A stretch of 64,000 bases of DNA, from positions 174,591 through 238,590 of the forward strand of contig JAUHVK010000002.1 of the NCBI GenBank assembly GCA_030425145.1, written 5' to 3'. The DNA comes from Alphaproteobacteria bacterium. Its GTDB lineage: Bacteria; Pseudomonadota; Alphaproteobacteria; Rhodobacterales; Rhodobacteraceae. Every line of letters starts with the position of its first letter. The first letter of the stretch is position 1. The notes beneath the pieces are model-generated. The model searched no databases, was not told the origin of the DNA, and worked only from the letters and a program-made list of their open reading frames with translations. Positions 38,374 to 47,004 of the stretch are shown piece by piece. The position numbers and the translations under genes are program-made.

Positions 38374-39237
38374 ATGCGCGATATCAACGAGTTCACAATC
38401 ACCGATGCGGTGAAAAAAACCTTCAAGACCGAAGAAGGAAGCCGGTTTGAGCAGCTCCTGCACAGCTTTATCGAGCACGTGCACGACTACACACGCGAAA
38501 ATCAGGTCACACATGAGGAATGGATGGAAGTCCTCATGTTCCTTTATGATTGCGGGCAGATTTCCACGCCGGAACGGCACGAGTTCATTCTACTGTCGGA
38601 CGTCATCGGCTGGTCGGCGCTGGTCGACATGATCAACACACGAGGCGGTGCCACCGAGGGATCAAACCTCGGGCCGTTCTATCTCGACAATGCGCCGCGC
38701 AAGACGTTGGGCGCAGATCTGTCCGACGGTCGTGAAGGCGTGTGCGTGCTTGTCCATGGCACGGTCACCGACTCTCTGCACAATCCGCTGCCCGGTGCCA
38801 TCGTCGACACCTGGCAGGCCGATGCTGCGGGCACCTACCCCATTCAGGAGCAGGATCAGGGCCAGGACAAGATGGACCTGCGCGGCGTTTTCGAAGCCGA
38901 TGAGAATGGGCGGTACTATTACACCACCGTGCTGCCGAAGCCGTACACGGTTCCCTATGACGGCCCGGTCGGGCGACTTTTGCGTGCGGGCAATCGCCAT
39001 GCGTGGCGTCCGGCACATTTGCACTACATCGTACGGTCTCCGGGCATGAGCTCGATCACAACAGAGATATTTTTCGAAAACATGGAATACCTCGACAACG
39101 ACGCGGTCTTCGGTGTGCGGAAGTCGCTGATTGCCAAGATGAAGCCGGCAAAGGACCTCGATGCTTTGGGCTATGAGCTGTCCAAGAAACCCGACGCCAT
39201 TTGCGAGTTCAATTTTGTTCTGGCCCCGGAAGGGTAA
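38374..39237 (+). CDS. Intradiol ring-cleavage dioxygenase, hydroxyquinol 1,2-dioxygenase type
   Basis: A 287-residue Fe(III) dioxygenase that should open a catecholic or hydroxyquinol ring between the hydroxyl carbons. An N-terminal helical dimerisation domain (residues 1-100) precedes the catalytic domain. Iron ligands by alignment are Y155 (GTYPIQE), Y191 (PYTVPYDGPVG), H215 and H217 (RPAHLHY). GGGAGGA precedes ATG 38374; an in-frame upstream ATG at 38248 would run through the operators and is rejected. No maleylacetate reductase is nearby, so the substrate may not be plain hydroxyquinol. Confidence 0.9.
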   Translation: MRDINEFTITDAVKKTFKTEEGSRFEQLLHSFIEHVHDYTRENQVTHEEWMEVLMFLYDCGQISTPERHEFILLSDVIGWSALVDMINTRGGATEGSNLGPFYLDNAPRKTLGADLSDGREGVCVLVHGTVTDSLHNPLPGAIVDTWQADAAGTYPIQEQDQGQDKMDLRGVFEADENGRYYYTTVLPKPYTVPYDGPVGRLLRAGNRHAWRPAHLHYIVRSPGMSSITTEIFFENMEYLDNDAVFGVRKSLIAKMKPAKDLDALGYELSKKPDAICEFNFVLAPEG

Positions 39238-39242
39238 TCCAC

Positions 39243-40046
39243 GTGAGTGCGACGGACGACAAACCGGTGGAATTCGTGGAGGCGCTGGCGAAGGGCATCG
39301 CCATCCTCGAGGCTTTTGACGCCAGCCATCCTGAAATGACCCTGTCCGAAGTCGCGCGCCGCGTTTCGCTTTCACCGGCTGCGGCCCGTCGCTCGCTTAT
39401 GACACTCGAAGCCCTTGGCTATGTCGGGCGGCGGGACAAACGCTTTCACCTGCGCCCGAAACTGATGGCCTTGGGGTCGGCCTTTTATGTAACCGCCCAG
39501 ATCGACGAGATCCTGCGTGAAGACCTGCGCGGGATCGTGGACGAATTCGGCGACGCCTCATCTGTCGGCGCGCTGGATGGTGACGACGTGATCTATGTGG
39601 CGCATGTGTCGGTGCAGCGGGCGCGCCGTGCGGCGGCTGTCGCTGGCGCACGTTATCCGGCTTATGCCACCTCGATGGGGCGGGTGCTGCTGGCCGGGCT
39701 GAGTGACGACGCGCTTGATCGGTATCTGTCGCAGGTCGAGATGGTCAAGCTCACCTCCAAGACCTGCATCAATACAAAGGCCCTGCGGGCGGAAATCATG
39801 GTCGCACGGCGCGAAGGCTATGCGACCACGGTCGATCAACTCGACTACGGCATCACCGCTTTGGCGGTCCCGATCCGCGACGCGGACGGCAAGACCGTCG
39901 CTGCGCTGAACACCTCGGGCTACACCGGGATTACCACTCCAGACAAACTTATCTCCGAACGGCTGCCCGCCCTGCGTGAAGCAGCCTCGCATATCGGCCA
40001 TCAACTCACCCGCTACCCGATGCTTCGCGCCGCGCTGGCGGGATAG
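39243..40046 (+). CDS. IclR-family regulator, PcaR/PobR subgroup
   Basis: A 267-residue IclR protein beginning at GTG 39243, six bases after the dioxygenase stop. The helix-turn-helix segment is TLSEVARRVSLSPAAARRSLMTLEALGYV. The effector domain has YPAYATSMGRVLLAGLSDDALDRYL and TTVDQLDYGITALAVPIRDADG, as in beta-ketoadipate pathway regulators. It most likely binds the tandem palindromes at 38262-38297 and answers to an aromatic acid or ring-cleavage product. Confidence 0.9.
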   Translation: MSATDDKPVEFVEALAKGIAILEAFDASHPEMTLSEVARRVSLSPAAARRSLMTLEALGYVGRRDKRFHLRPKLMALGSAFYVTAQIDEILREDLRGIVDEFGDASSVGALDGDDVIYVAHVSVQRARRAAAVAGARYPAYATSMGRVLLAGLSDDALDRYLSQVEMVKLTSKTCINTKALRAEIMVARREGYATTVDQLDYGITALAVPIRDADGKTVAALNTSGYTGITTPDKLISERLPALREAASHIGHQLTRYPMLRAALAG

Positions 40047-40074
40047 AAGACTTTTCAGGGAGGAGACCAGAACC

Positions 40075-41571
40075 ATGTGCAGACTTTGCAGCCCAACGAC
40101 GCCTCGCGCGCTTTGTCCCGCCAGGCCACCGCTGTTTTCGCCGCCGACTGAAACAAGCTCCGGCGCAGCCGCCGCACAAGCCGCGCGCACCAATATCACC
40201 GCCGCCCCTCTGCCCGAGCTTTCGGGTGAAAAAGGCACACGCATCCTCATCAAGGGTGGCGTGGTGATGTCGGTTGATGATGCGGTCGGCAATTTCGCCA
40301 AAGGCGACGTGCTGATCGAGGGTTCGAAGATCGTCGAGGTCGCCGCCCATATCGACGCCGCGGATGCGCATGTCATCGACGCCGCAGGCAAGATCGTGAT
40401 GCCGGGCTTTATCGACACACATCACCATCAGTTCGAAACCGGTCTGCGCTCATCTCTGTCAGATGCCATCGTCGTTAATGACGGCAAGCCTGAAAACGCC
40501 CGCAACTACTACGAGGCCATGCTGCTAGGTTTTTCCCAGCACTATCGCCCGGAAGACGTCTACATCAACGAACTCTATGGCGGGCTTGCCCAGCTTGATG
40601 CCGGTGTGACCACCGTCATGGATGTCAGCCAGATCCATCACTCAGCGCAGCACTCCGACGCCGCCATCGAAGGCCTGCGTGATGCCGGACGCCGGGGCGT
40701 CTTCGGCTATTTCGAAGGATGGTGGGAAGGAAAGGAACACCCAGGCGGCGCGCGGCGTATCCGCGAGCAGTATTTCAGCTCGGATGACCAGCTTCTGAGC
40801 ATGGTCATGGGGGGCGAGATCTACATCGAAGGCTACGAAGAGATGTGGCAGATCGGGCGCGAACTTGACCTGCAGATCGCGCTTCACGTCGTCACCACGT
40901 TCGGCATGACACCGACCTTTGACGAACTGGCAAAGAAAGGTGTGTTCGGGCCGGATAACATCTTCATCCATATGACCGGCATGACCGATGACGCGTGGAA
41001 AGCGGCTGCTGATGCTGGCGCACATGTCTCGCTTTCGGTGCCCATCGAAATGCACATGCGCCACGGCCAGCCCCCTATCCAGAAGGCGCTCGACCTCGGC
41101 ATGTCCGTGTCGCTCTCCTCGGACGTGGAATGCACCATGTCGGCTGACTTTTTCACCCAGATGCGGGGCATGATCACCCTGCAACGGATGCATGCCAACG
41201 AACTGGCTTTGGGCGGCGGCGACCATCCCAGCCTGATGCGCTGTGCGGATGCCATCCGTCACGCCACCATCGAAGGCGCCAAAGGCCTGCGGCTTGACCG
41301 CAAGACAGGGTCTCTGACCCCCGGCAAAGAGGCCGACATCATCATGTTGGACGCCGAAGCGATCAACGTCGCTCCACTGAACAATGCGCCCGGCGCGGTT
41401 GTGACGCTGATGGACCGCACCAATGTCGACACCGTGTTGGTCGCGGGCAAGATCCGCAAATGGCAAGGGCAGCTTCTAGGCCACGATCTGGAAAAGCTGC
41501 GGTCCGAGCTGGAACAAAGCCGCGATTACATCTTCGAAAAGGCCGGCGTGAAGCAGGACCTTTTCGCCTGA
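40075..41571 (+). CDS. Metal-dependent amidohydrolase (deaminase type) with N-terminal cysteine motif
   Basis: A 498-residue amidohydrolase of the ATZ/TRZ-like class. HxH metal ligands are H116 and H118 (GFIDTHHHQFETGLR), a later histidine is in LQIALHVVTTFG, and an aspartate lies in SLSSDVECTM. The C-terminal composite-domain segment is LTPGKEADIIMLD. The N-terminus is unusual: MCRLCSPTTPRALCP, with Cys 2, 5 and 14 ahead of a low-complexity Ala/Thr linker to residue 45. GGGAGGAGACC precedes the ATG. It may deaminate or dechlorinate a ring, or open a lactam; substrate unknown. Confidence 0.85.
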   Translation: MCRLCSPTTPRALCPARPPLFSPPTETSSGAAAAQAARTNITAAPLPELSGEKGTRILIKGGVVMSVDDAVGNFAKGDVLIEGSKIVEVAAHIDAADAHVIDAAGKIVMPGFIDTHHHQFETGLRSSLSDAIVVNDGKPENARNYYEAMLLGFSQHYRPEDVYINELYGGLAQLDAGVTTVMDVSQIHHSAQHSDAAIEGLRDAGRRGVFGYFEGWWEGKEHPGGARRIREQYFSSDDQLLSMVMGGEIYIEGYEEMWQIGRELDLQIALHVVTTFGMTPTFDELAKKGVFGPDNIFIHMTGMTDDAWKAAADAGAHVSLSVPIEMHMRHGQPPIQKALDLGMSVSLSSDVECTMSADFFTQMRGMITLQRMHANELALGGGDHPSLMRCADAIRHATIEGAKGLRLDRKTGSLTPGKEADIIMLDAEAINVAPLNNAPGAVVTLMDRTNVDTVLVAGKIRKWQGQLLGHDLEKLRSELEQSRDYIFEKAGVKQDLFA

Positions 41572-41622
41572 ATGGCAACCCGATCGGGCGCGCTCCAGCG
41601 CCCGGATTCGAGGAGAAAGAAC

Positions 41623-42648
41623 ATGCTTTTCCCAACAACTCTCGTCGGCAGTTATTGCCAACCCAATTGGCTGATTGACCGCGACAAGCTCAAGGGCCAG
41701 TTCCCGCCGCGCACCCGCGCCGCCGAACTGTGGCGCATCCCGGAGCCGTTCCTGTCAGAAGCGCAGGACGACGCCACACTGGTGGCGATCCGCGAACAGG
41801 AAGAGGCCGGACTCGACATCATCACTGACGGCGAGATCCGGCGCGAGAGCTATTCCAACCGCTTCGCCACGGCGCTCGATGGTCTCGACCTCGACAACTA
41901 CGGCACCGTGATGACCCGTTCGGGCAGCCCGGTCCCGGTGCCGCGTATCATTGGCCCAATTCGCCGTGCGCGCCCGGTCGAAGTTGAGGATCTCAAGTTC
42001 CTACGCGCCCACACCAACCGAAAGGTCAAGATCACCCTGCCCGGTCCATTCACCATGAGCCTTCAGGCGCAGAACGACTACTACGCCTCGACCGCCGAGG
42101 CAGCGATGGATTACGCGCAGGCGGTGAAAGAGGAAATCGCCGACCTGTTTGCGGCTGGTGCCGACATTGTTCAACTGGACGAACCATGGCTTCAGGCCAA
42201 GCCCGAGATCGCTTCGGATTACGGGGTTGAAGCGATCAACAAGGCGCTGGAAGGGGCGGCTGGCACCACAGCGGTTCACATCTGCTTTGGCTATGCCGCC
42301 ATGACGAAGCAGCGCCCAGAGGGCTATTCGTTCCTGCCGCAGATGAAGGACTGCGTCTGCGACCAGATCAGCATTGAAACTGCACAGGCCAATCTCGATA
42401 CATCGGTGCTGGAAGAACTGCGCGGCAAGACGATCATGGTCGGCGTTCTCAACCTTGCTGACATGACGGTTGAGACACCCGAGATCATTGCGCAGCGCAT
42501 TCGCCGCGCGTTGCCCTATGTGGACTCGGATAAGGTTGTCGTCGCGCCGGATTGTGGCTTGAAATACCTCCCGCGCGACGTGGCCTTCGGAAAGATGAAA
42601 GCAATGGCAGATGGCGCAGCAATCGTCCGCGCCGAACACACTGGCTGA
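41623..42648 (+). CDS. Stand-alone MetE C-terminal-domain-like methyltransferase
   Basis: A 341-residue protein related to the catalytic half of cobalamin-independent methionine synthase. All four zinc-ligand positions of MetE are present: H219 and C221 (VHICFG), E252 (ISIETAQ) and C311 (APDCGLKY); the LDEP loop is at 185-188. The N-terminal MetE half is missing. Such proteins can be core-MetE enzymes or act as methyl or thiol transfer enzymes in catabolism. Embedded in an aromatic-type operon, it may remove a methyl group from the substrate. That is inference. Confidence 0.82.
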   Translation: MLFPTTLVGSYCQPNWLIDRDKLKGQFPPRTRAAELWRIPEPFLSEAQDDATLVAIREQEEAGLDIITDGEIRRESYSNRFATALDGLDLDNYGTVMTRSGSPVPVPRIIGPIRRARPVEVEDLKFLRAHTNRKVKITLPGPFTMSLQAQNDYYASTAEAAMDYAQAVKEEIADLFAAGADIVQLDEPWLQAKPEIASDYGVEAINKALEGAAGTTAVHICFGYAAMTKQRPEGYSFLPQMKDCVCDQISIETAQANLDTSVLEELRGKTIMVGVLNLADMTVETPEIIAQRIRRALPYVDSDKVVVAPDCGLKYLPRDVAFGKMKAMADGAAIVRAEHTG

Positions 42649-42668
42649 CAAATTGGAAAGGAGACCCC

Positions 42669-43265
42669 ATGGCCGACAAGACCTTGCGCAAGATCCAGAC
42701 CCAAGGTGTACATCACATCACGATCATCGGAGCCGACCGTCAAACCTCGATTGATTTCTGGGAAGGCACGCTGGGCATGCCCTTCGTGTTTGACCAGCCC
42801 AATCTCGACAATCCGTCCGAGGGGCATCTCTATTTCGATCCGGGTGACGGGCGGCTGATTACCATCTTCACGTCCGAAGACCGCAAACCTGACGACACCC
42901 CCGTGCCCGAGGAAACCGGGTCTTTGCACCATTTGGCTCTCAATGTCAGCCAGGCAACTTTCTGGCAGGTCCCTGCCCGTCTTGATGCGCGGGGCGTTCA
43001 GCATTCCGGGCCAGTGGACCGTGGCTTCATGGACTCGATCTATTTCCGTGACCCTCTGGGGCTGCGGATCGAATTGGCGTCTTATCGGTTTGAGCCGCCA
43101 GAAGGCTGCCGCCATGCGGACGTCATGATCGAAGCGCACCGCATCCGCGTGGCGCGTGGGGACCACAATATCGACAAGGAACACCTGGCCGACGCCATCG
43201 AACTCCTTGTCAGACGCGATCAGCAGTCGCTGTCAGACGACCGAAGCGCACGGAACCCCTACTGA
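42669..43265 (+). CDS. VOC-family (glyoxalase/extradiol-type) metal protein
   Basis: A 198-residue vicinal-oxygen-chelate protein with two babbab modules. Likely metal ligands are H15 or H16 (GVHHITI), a histidine in SLHHLALNV and the glutamate in LRIELASYRF. The C-terminal about 50 residues are extra. It could be an extradiol dioxygenase, an epimerase/isomerase or a lyase. It is last in the plus-strand unit, with GGAGACC ahead of the start. Confidence 0.85.
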   Translation: MADKTLRKIQTQGVHHITIIGADRQTSIDFWEGTLGMPFVFDQPNLDNPSEGHLYFDPGDGRLITIFTSEDRKPDDTPVPEETGSLHHLALNVSQATFWQVPARLDARGVQHSGPVDRGFMDSIYFRDPLGLRIELASYRFEPPEGCRHADVMIEAHRIRVARGDHNIDKEHLADAIELLVRRDQQSLSDDRSARNPY

Positions 43266-43275
43266 GGGTTGCATC

Positions 43276-43312
43276 TGCAGTATTGTTGGGGCTTGCACCA
43301 AACAATACTGCA
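43276..43312. terminator. Inverted repeat between convergent units
   Basis: A perfect 12-bp inverted repeat (TGCAGTATTGTT at 43276-43287, complement at 43301-43312) has a 13-base loop. It sits between the VOC gene and the convergent matB gene. There is no T-run after either arm, so it may be a bidirectional terminator or mRNA 3' stabiliser. Confidence 0.5.
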
Positions 43313-43368
43313 CTCTGGTCTATAGGACTTTCCAAACCTTCCTTCCCAAGAATGTTTTTCGAAACACC

Positions 43369-44889
43369 TCAGCTCTTGGCTTGGAAAACGTCCGCATACT
43401 GTTCACGAAGCTGGTTCTTTTGAACCTTGCCCATCGTGTTGCGCGGTAGTTCAGGAAGGATCTCGTATCGACGCGGTCTCTTGAACCCTGCGAGGCTTTT
43501 CTGGGCCTCTGCTTCGATCGGCGCGAGGTCGATTGTGTCACCGTCCTGCGGAACCAGCACAGCCACGACGCTTTCGCCGAAGTCGGGATGAGGAGCGCCG
43601 ATAACCGCGCTTTCCTTGACCCCGGGTTGTTCGTCCAAGAACAGCTCGATTTCCTTGGGGTAAATGTTGTAGCCGCCGGAAATGATCAGGTCCTTCCCGC
43701 GCCCAACGATGTGCACATAGCCGCGATCATCAATACGGGCGAGGTCGCCTGTGATAAAGAACCCGTCCTCGCGAAGTTCCTCGCGGGTCTTTTCCGGCAT
43801 CCGCCAGTACCCTTTGAACACGTTGGGCCCACGCACCCAAAGCACACCGATTTCGTCGGTGCCCAGCTCTTCGCCGGTTTCCGGACTGCAGACCTTCACC
43901 TCAACCCCCGGAAGCGGGAAGCCCACGGTCCCCGCGCGACGCTCTCCGTCATAGGGGTTAGAGGTGTTCATGCTGGTCTCGGTCATCCCGTAGCGTTCCA
44001 GAATGCGATGCCCGGTCCGTTCTTCGAATTGGATGTGTGTTTCTGCCAACAGCGGCGCAGACCCCGAAATGAAAAGCCGCATGTGTGATGCGAGATCGCG
44101 GGTAAATCGCGGCTCGTCCAGCAGCCGGGTGTAGAAAGTTGGCACACCCATCATCGTTGTCGCCTTTGGCAATTCTGCCAAAACGGTCTCGAGGTCGAAC
44201 CGAGGCAAAAAGATCATGGAACCGCCAGCCAACAGCATCACGTTCGTCGCCACGAACAGCCCGTGGCTGTGAAAGATCGGGAGGGCATGGAGCAGCACGT
44301 CATCAGCGGTGAAGCGCCATGTCTTAATCAGCGACTCTGCGTTGGACAGAAGGTTGCGCTGAGTCAGCATCGCACCCTTTGACCGCCCTGTCGTGCCTGA
44401 TGTGTACAAGAGTGCCGCGAGATCCTCGCTGTCGCGCGTGGCGGTCTGGAACGCAGCCTCCTGCTTCGCCGCCAAACTCGACAGTGTGCCTTCGCCATTC
44501 GCGTCGAGCGTCATCAGTGCTGCGCCAGCACTCTTTGCGATCTCTTCAAGTTCTTGCGCTTCGCCCGGGTCGCACACGAATACAGATGCTTCGCTGTCAG
44601 CTACGAAATAGGACAACTCGGCCGGTGTATAAGCCGTATTGAGCGGCAGGAAGACCACCCCGGCTTTAACGCAAGCCGCATAAAGCGCCAGCGCTGCTGC
44701 CGACTTCGCAACATGTACCGCAACGCGATCGCCCGGACCGACGCCCAGAGATTTCAGCGCATTTGCATAGCGACCTGCTTCGTCGAGGAATTCGGCATGG
44801 GTCAGGGATTGGTTGCCCGGCAAGTGCAGGAAGATCGTGTCTTGTCCTTCGTGCGGAGCGAACAGAGCGTCGTAGAGGGGATTGGTCAT
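43369..44889 (-). CDS. matB: Malonyl-CoA synthetase
   Basis: Activates malonate (often methylmalonate too) to the CoA ester with ATP. It is 506 residues. It closely follows the Rhizobium MatB sequence by recall: VFLPLNTAYTPAELSYF, LYTSGTTGRSKGAML, MMGVPTFYTRLL, RLFISGSAPLLAETH, ERYGMTETSMNTSNPYDG, GPNVFKGYWRMPEKTREE and the C-terminal lysine in RNTMGKVQKNQLR. ATG 44889 is used; the earlier in-frame codon is TTG. It lies downstream of a GntR-type gene on the same strand. Confidence 0.93.
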   Translation of the reverse strand: MTNPLYDALFAPHEGQDTIFLHLPGNQSLTHAEFLDEAGRYANALKSLGVGPGDRVAVHVAKSAAALALYAACVKAGVVFLPLNTAYTPAELSYFVADSEASVFVCDPGEAQELEEIAKSAGAALMTLDANGEGTLSSLAAKQEAAFQTATRDSEDLAALLYTSGTTGRSKGAMLTQRNLLSNAESLIKTWRFTADDVLLHALPIFHSHGLFVATNVMLLAGGSMIFLPRFDLETVLAELPKATTMMGVPTFYTRLLDEPRFTRDLASHMRLFISGSAPLLAETHIQFEERTGHRILERYGMTETSMNTSNPYDGERRAGTVGFPLPGVEVKVCSPETGEELGTDEIGVLWVRGPNVFKGYWRMPEKTREELREDGFFITGDLARIDDRGYVHIVGRGKDLIISGGYNIYPKEIELFLDEQPGVKESAVIGAPHPDFGESVVAVLVPQDGDTIDLAPIEAEAQKSLAGFKRPRRYEILPELPRNTMGKVQKNQLREQYADVFQAKS

Positions 44890-44937
44890 CCGCCGCAAGT
44901 CCTTGTTTTCTTGAGTTATTGAGATTCCGTTCGGCCG

Positions 44938-45636
44938 TTATCGACCAGCGTCTTCATCCTGCTTGAGTAACTGCATGTATCGTTCGAGACCGGCAGTGAT
45001 GTGTTTCTCCGCCGCAACGCGCGCAGCTTCGGCATTTCCTTCGGCGACTGCGGTGACGATCGCATCGTGTTCCTCGATGGATCGCGCAACGTTGTTGGCG
45101 ATCGACAAACCGCGACGTCGGTACAGGCGCACTTCTTTGACGAGGTTTTCGTAGATTGTCTTTGCTTTCGGATTGCCGGCTGCCGCGATCAACATGCTGT
45201 GGAACTCGATGTTCAGAGCAAAGTATTTGCGCGTGTTTTCGTCGACATGAGCCTTGCGCATCTGATTGAGATTGGCTTCCAGTTCCTTTGCCAACCCCGG
45301 CTCAGAACCATCTGCCACGCGCCGCGCGGCGGACGCGCACGCCAACCCGAAGATTGCCCCGCGCAGATCGTAAAGATTGCGCAGCTCATCCAATGTCGTT
45401 TCGTGCACAAAGGCACCGCGATTGGCGACCAGATCGATAAGGCCCGAGTCCGCGAGCGAGCGGATAGCCTCTCGGACGGTTCCACGACTGACGCCCATCG
45501 CGCTCGACAATGCGAGTTCGTTCAGTTTCTCACCCGCGCGAAGATCGCCATCGACGATCATCCTTTCGATCTCGGAACGCACCTCACCTGCCAGCGTGGC
45601 TCGGCCGATCCCTATCGATCTTGCTGTATTCGCCAT
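44938..45636 (-). CDS. GntR/FadR-family regulator with FCD domain
   Basis: A 232-residue regulator. The GntR winged helix (residues 14-75, LNELALSSAMGVSRGTVREAIRSLADSGLIDLVANRGAFV, cited as a region) is followed by an all-helical FCD domain with metal or ligand residues (YFALNIEFHSML, EEHDAIVTAVAEGN). It is a clear paralogue of the split regulator at 52394-53154. First gene before matB and divergent from the CoA-transferase operon; both sides carry a TTGTCAACA element. Confidence 0.92.
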   Translation of the reverse strand: MANTARSIGIGRATLAGEVRSEIERMIVDGDLRAGEKLNELALSSAMGVSRGTVREAIRSLADSGLIDLVANRGAFVHETTLDELRNLYDLRGAIFGLACASAARRVADGSEPGLAKELEANLNQMRKAHVDENTRKYFALNIEFHSMLIAAAGNPKAKTIYENLVKEVRLYRRRGLSIANNVARSIEEHDAIVTAVAEGNAEAARVAAEKHITAGLERYMQLLKQDEDAGR

Positions 45637-45663
45637 GCGCCCCCTTCAAACCCACCGGTTATT

Positions 45664-45678
45664 TTGTCAACAATTAAC
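45664..45678. promoter_or_regulatory. Candidate GntR operator with TTGTCAACA
   Basis: TTGTCAACAATTAAC contains the 13-base imperfect palindrome GTCAACAATTAAC, 28 bases upstream of the GntR gene. The nine-base TTGTCAACA recurs at 53183-53191 ahead of the paralogous regulator. The shared motif suggests related or common recognition. Confidence 0.5.
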
Positions 45679-45744
45679 ATTTATATTGCCAATGATCCAT
45701 CCTTCTCATAGAAGCTGTATCAAGTTTTTTCTCACGGGAGAACC

Positions 45745-46986
45745 ATGATGGCGCAGCCCGCGAACTCATCAGCAACACGGGACAATTCAAAAGATCCACC
45801 GGGGTCAACGCCCGCCGCAAGCCAAGCGCTCCGCGGCATTCGCGTCCTTGATCTGACACGCGTTCGTTCAGGTCCAACATGTGTGCGACAACTGGCCGAT
45901 TGGGGTGCCGACGTCATCAAGATTGAAGCCCCCGAAGACAGCGCCCAGCTTGGTGGACCGCGCTCAGGTGCGGACTTCCAGAACCTGCACCGCAACAAAC
46001 GCAGCCTGACACTAAACCTGAAATCCGATCGCGGTATCGAGGTCTTTCGCCGTCTGGCCAAAACGGCTGATGTGATCGTCGAAAACTTCCGTCCCGGCGT
46101 GAAAAAACGACTGGGGATCGACTACGACACGCTGTCGGCGGACAATCCGGGCCTGATTTACGCATCCATTTCCGGGTTCGGGCAGGATGGGCCTTTGGCG
46201 GCGCGGCCCGGCTTTGACCAGATTGCGCAGGGTATGGGCGGTCTCATGTCGATCACCGGCAAACCGGGCGAAGGCCCGATGCGGGTCGGCATTCCCATCG
46301 CCGATCTTTGCGCTGGTCTCTTTGCGGCGCAAGGCATTCTCATCGCGTTGATCGAGCGGCAGAGTTCGGGCAAGGGCCAGTGGATCCAGACCTCGCTGCT
46401 GCAAGCACAGGTCTTCATGCTCGATTTTCAGGCGGCCCGTTTCCTGATGGATGGGGATATCCCCGGCCAGGCGGGCAACAACCACCCGACTTCCATCCCC
46501 ACCGGGGTGTTCCGCACCAAGGACGGCCATATGAACCTGGCTGTCGCGGGCCAGGAAATCTGGGGACGTTTCGCACGTGCTCTTGGCCGCGACGACTGGC
46601 TTGACGACCCGCGCTATGCGACAGCGCCGGCACGGTCCGAGAACCGCGATGACCTTGGCCACGAAATCGAAGAGATCACGATCACCCGCACAACGGAAGA
46701 GTGGGTCGACCTCATGAACGAGGCGGGCGTTCCCGCAGGCGAGATCAACAATATCGGACAGGTCTTCGCCAACCCGCAGGTTCAGCATCTTGGGCTGTCG
46801 CAACCCGTCCATAGCCACGAACGTGGCGACACGCACCTTGTCGGCCAGCCTATTCTCATGAGCAGGACGCCAAGTCGCATCGCTTCACCGCCGCCGCTCG
46901 CAGGCGAGCATTCGGCTCAGCTTCTTGAAGAAATCGGCTATACCGAAGAAGAAATCGACGCCCTGAAGAGCGTCGGGGCAATCTGA
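45745..46986 (+). CDS. CaiB/BaiF (family III) CoA-transferase
   Basis: A 413-residue CoA-transferase with an extra N-terminal 28-residue Ser/Pro-rich leader before LRGIRVLDLTRVRSGPTCVRQLADWG. The catalytic aspartate lies in RPGFDQIAQGMGG. Other motifs are VIVENFRPGVKKRLGIDY and SGKGQWIQTSLLQAQ. It is followed by a crotonase and a thioesterase on one strand, so a CoA ester formed here is probably their substrate. Start ATGATG at 45745; either codon could serve. Confidence 0.92.
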   Translation: MMAQPANSSATRDNSKDPPGSTPAASQALRGIRVLDLTRVRSGPTCVRQLADWGADVIKIEAPEDSAQLGGPRSGADFQNLHRNKRSLTLNLKSDRGIEVFRRLAKTADVIVENFRPGVKKRLGIDYDTLSADNPGLIYASISGFGQDGPLAARPGFDQIAQGMGGLMSITGKPGEGPMRVGIPIADLCAGLFAAQGILIALIERQSSGKGQWIQTSLLQAQVFMLDFQAARFLMDGDIPGQAGNNHPTSIPTGVFRTKDGHMNLAVAGQEIWGRFARALGRDDWLDDPRYATAPARSENRDDLGHEIEEITITRTTEEWVDLMNEAGVPAGEINNIGQVFANPQVQHLGLSQPVHSHERGDTHLVGQPILMSRTPSRIASPPPLAGEHSAQLLEEIGYTEEEIDALKSVGAI

Positions 46987-47004
46987 TTGAACGGACAAAG
47001 AACC

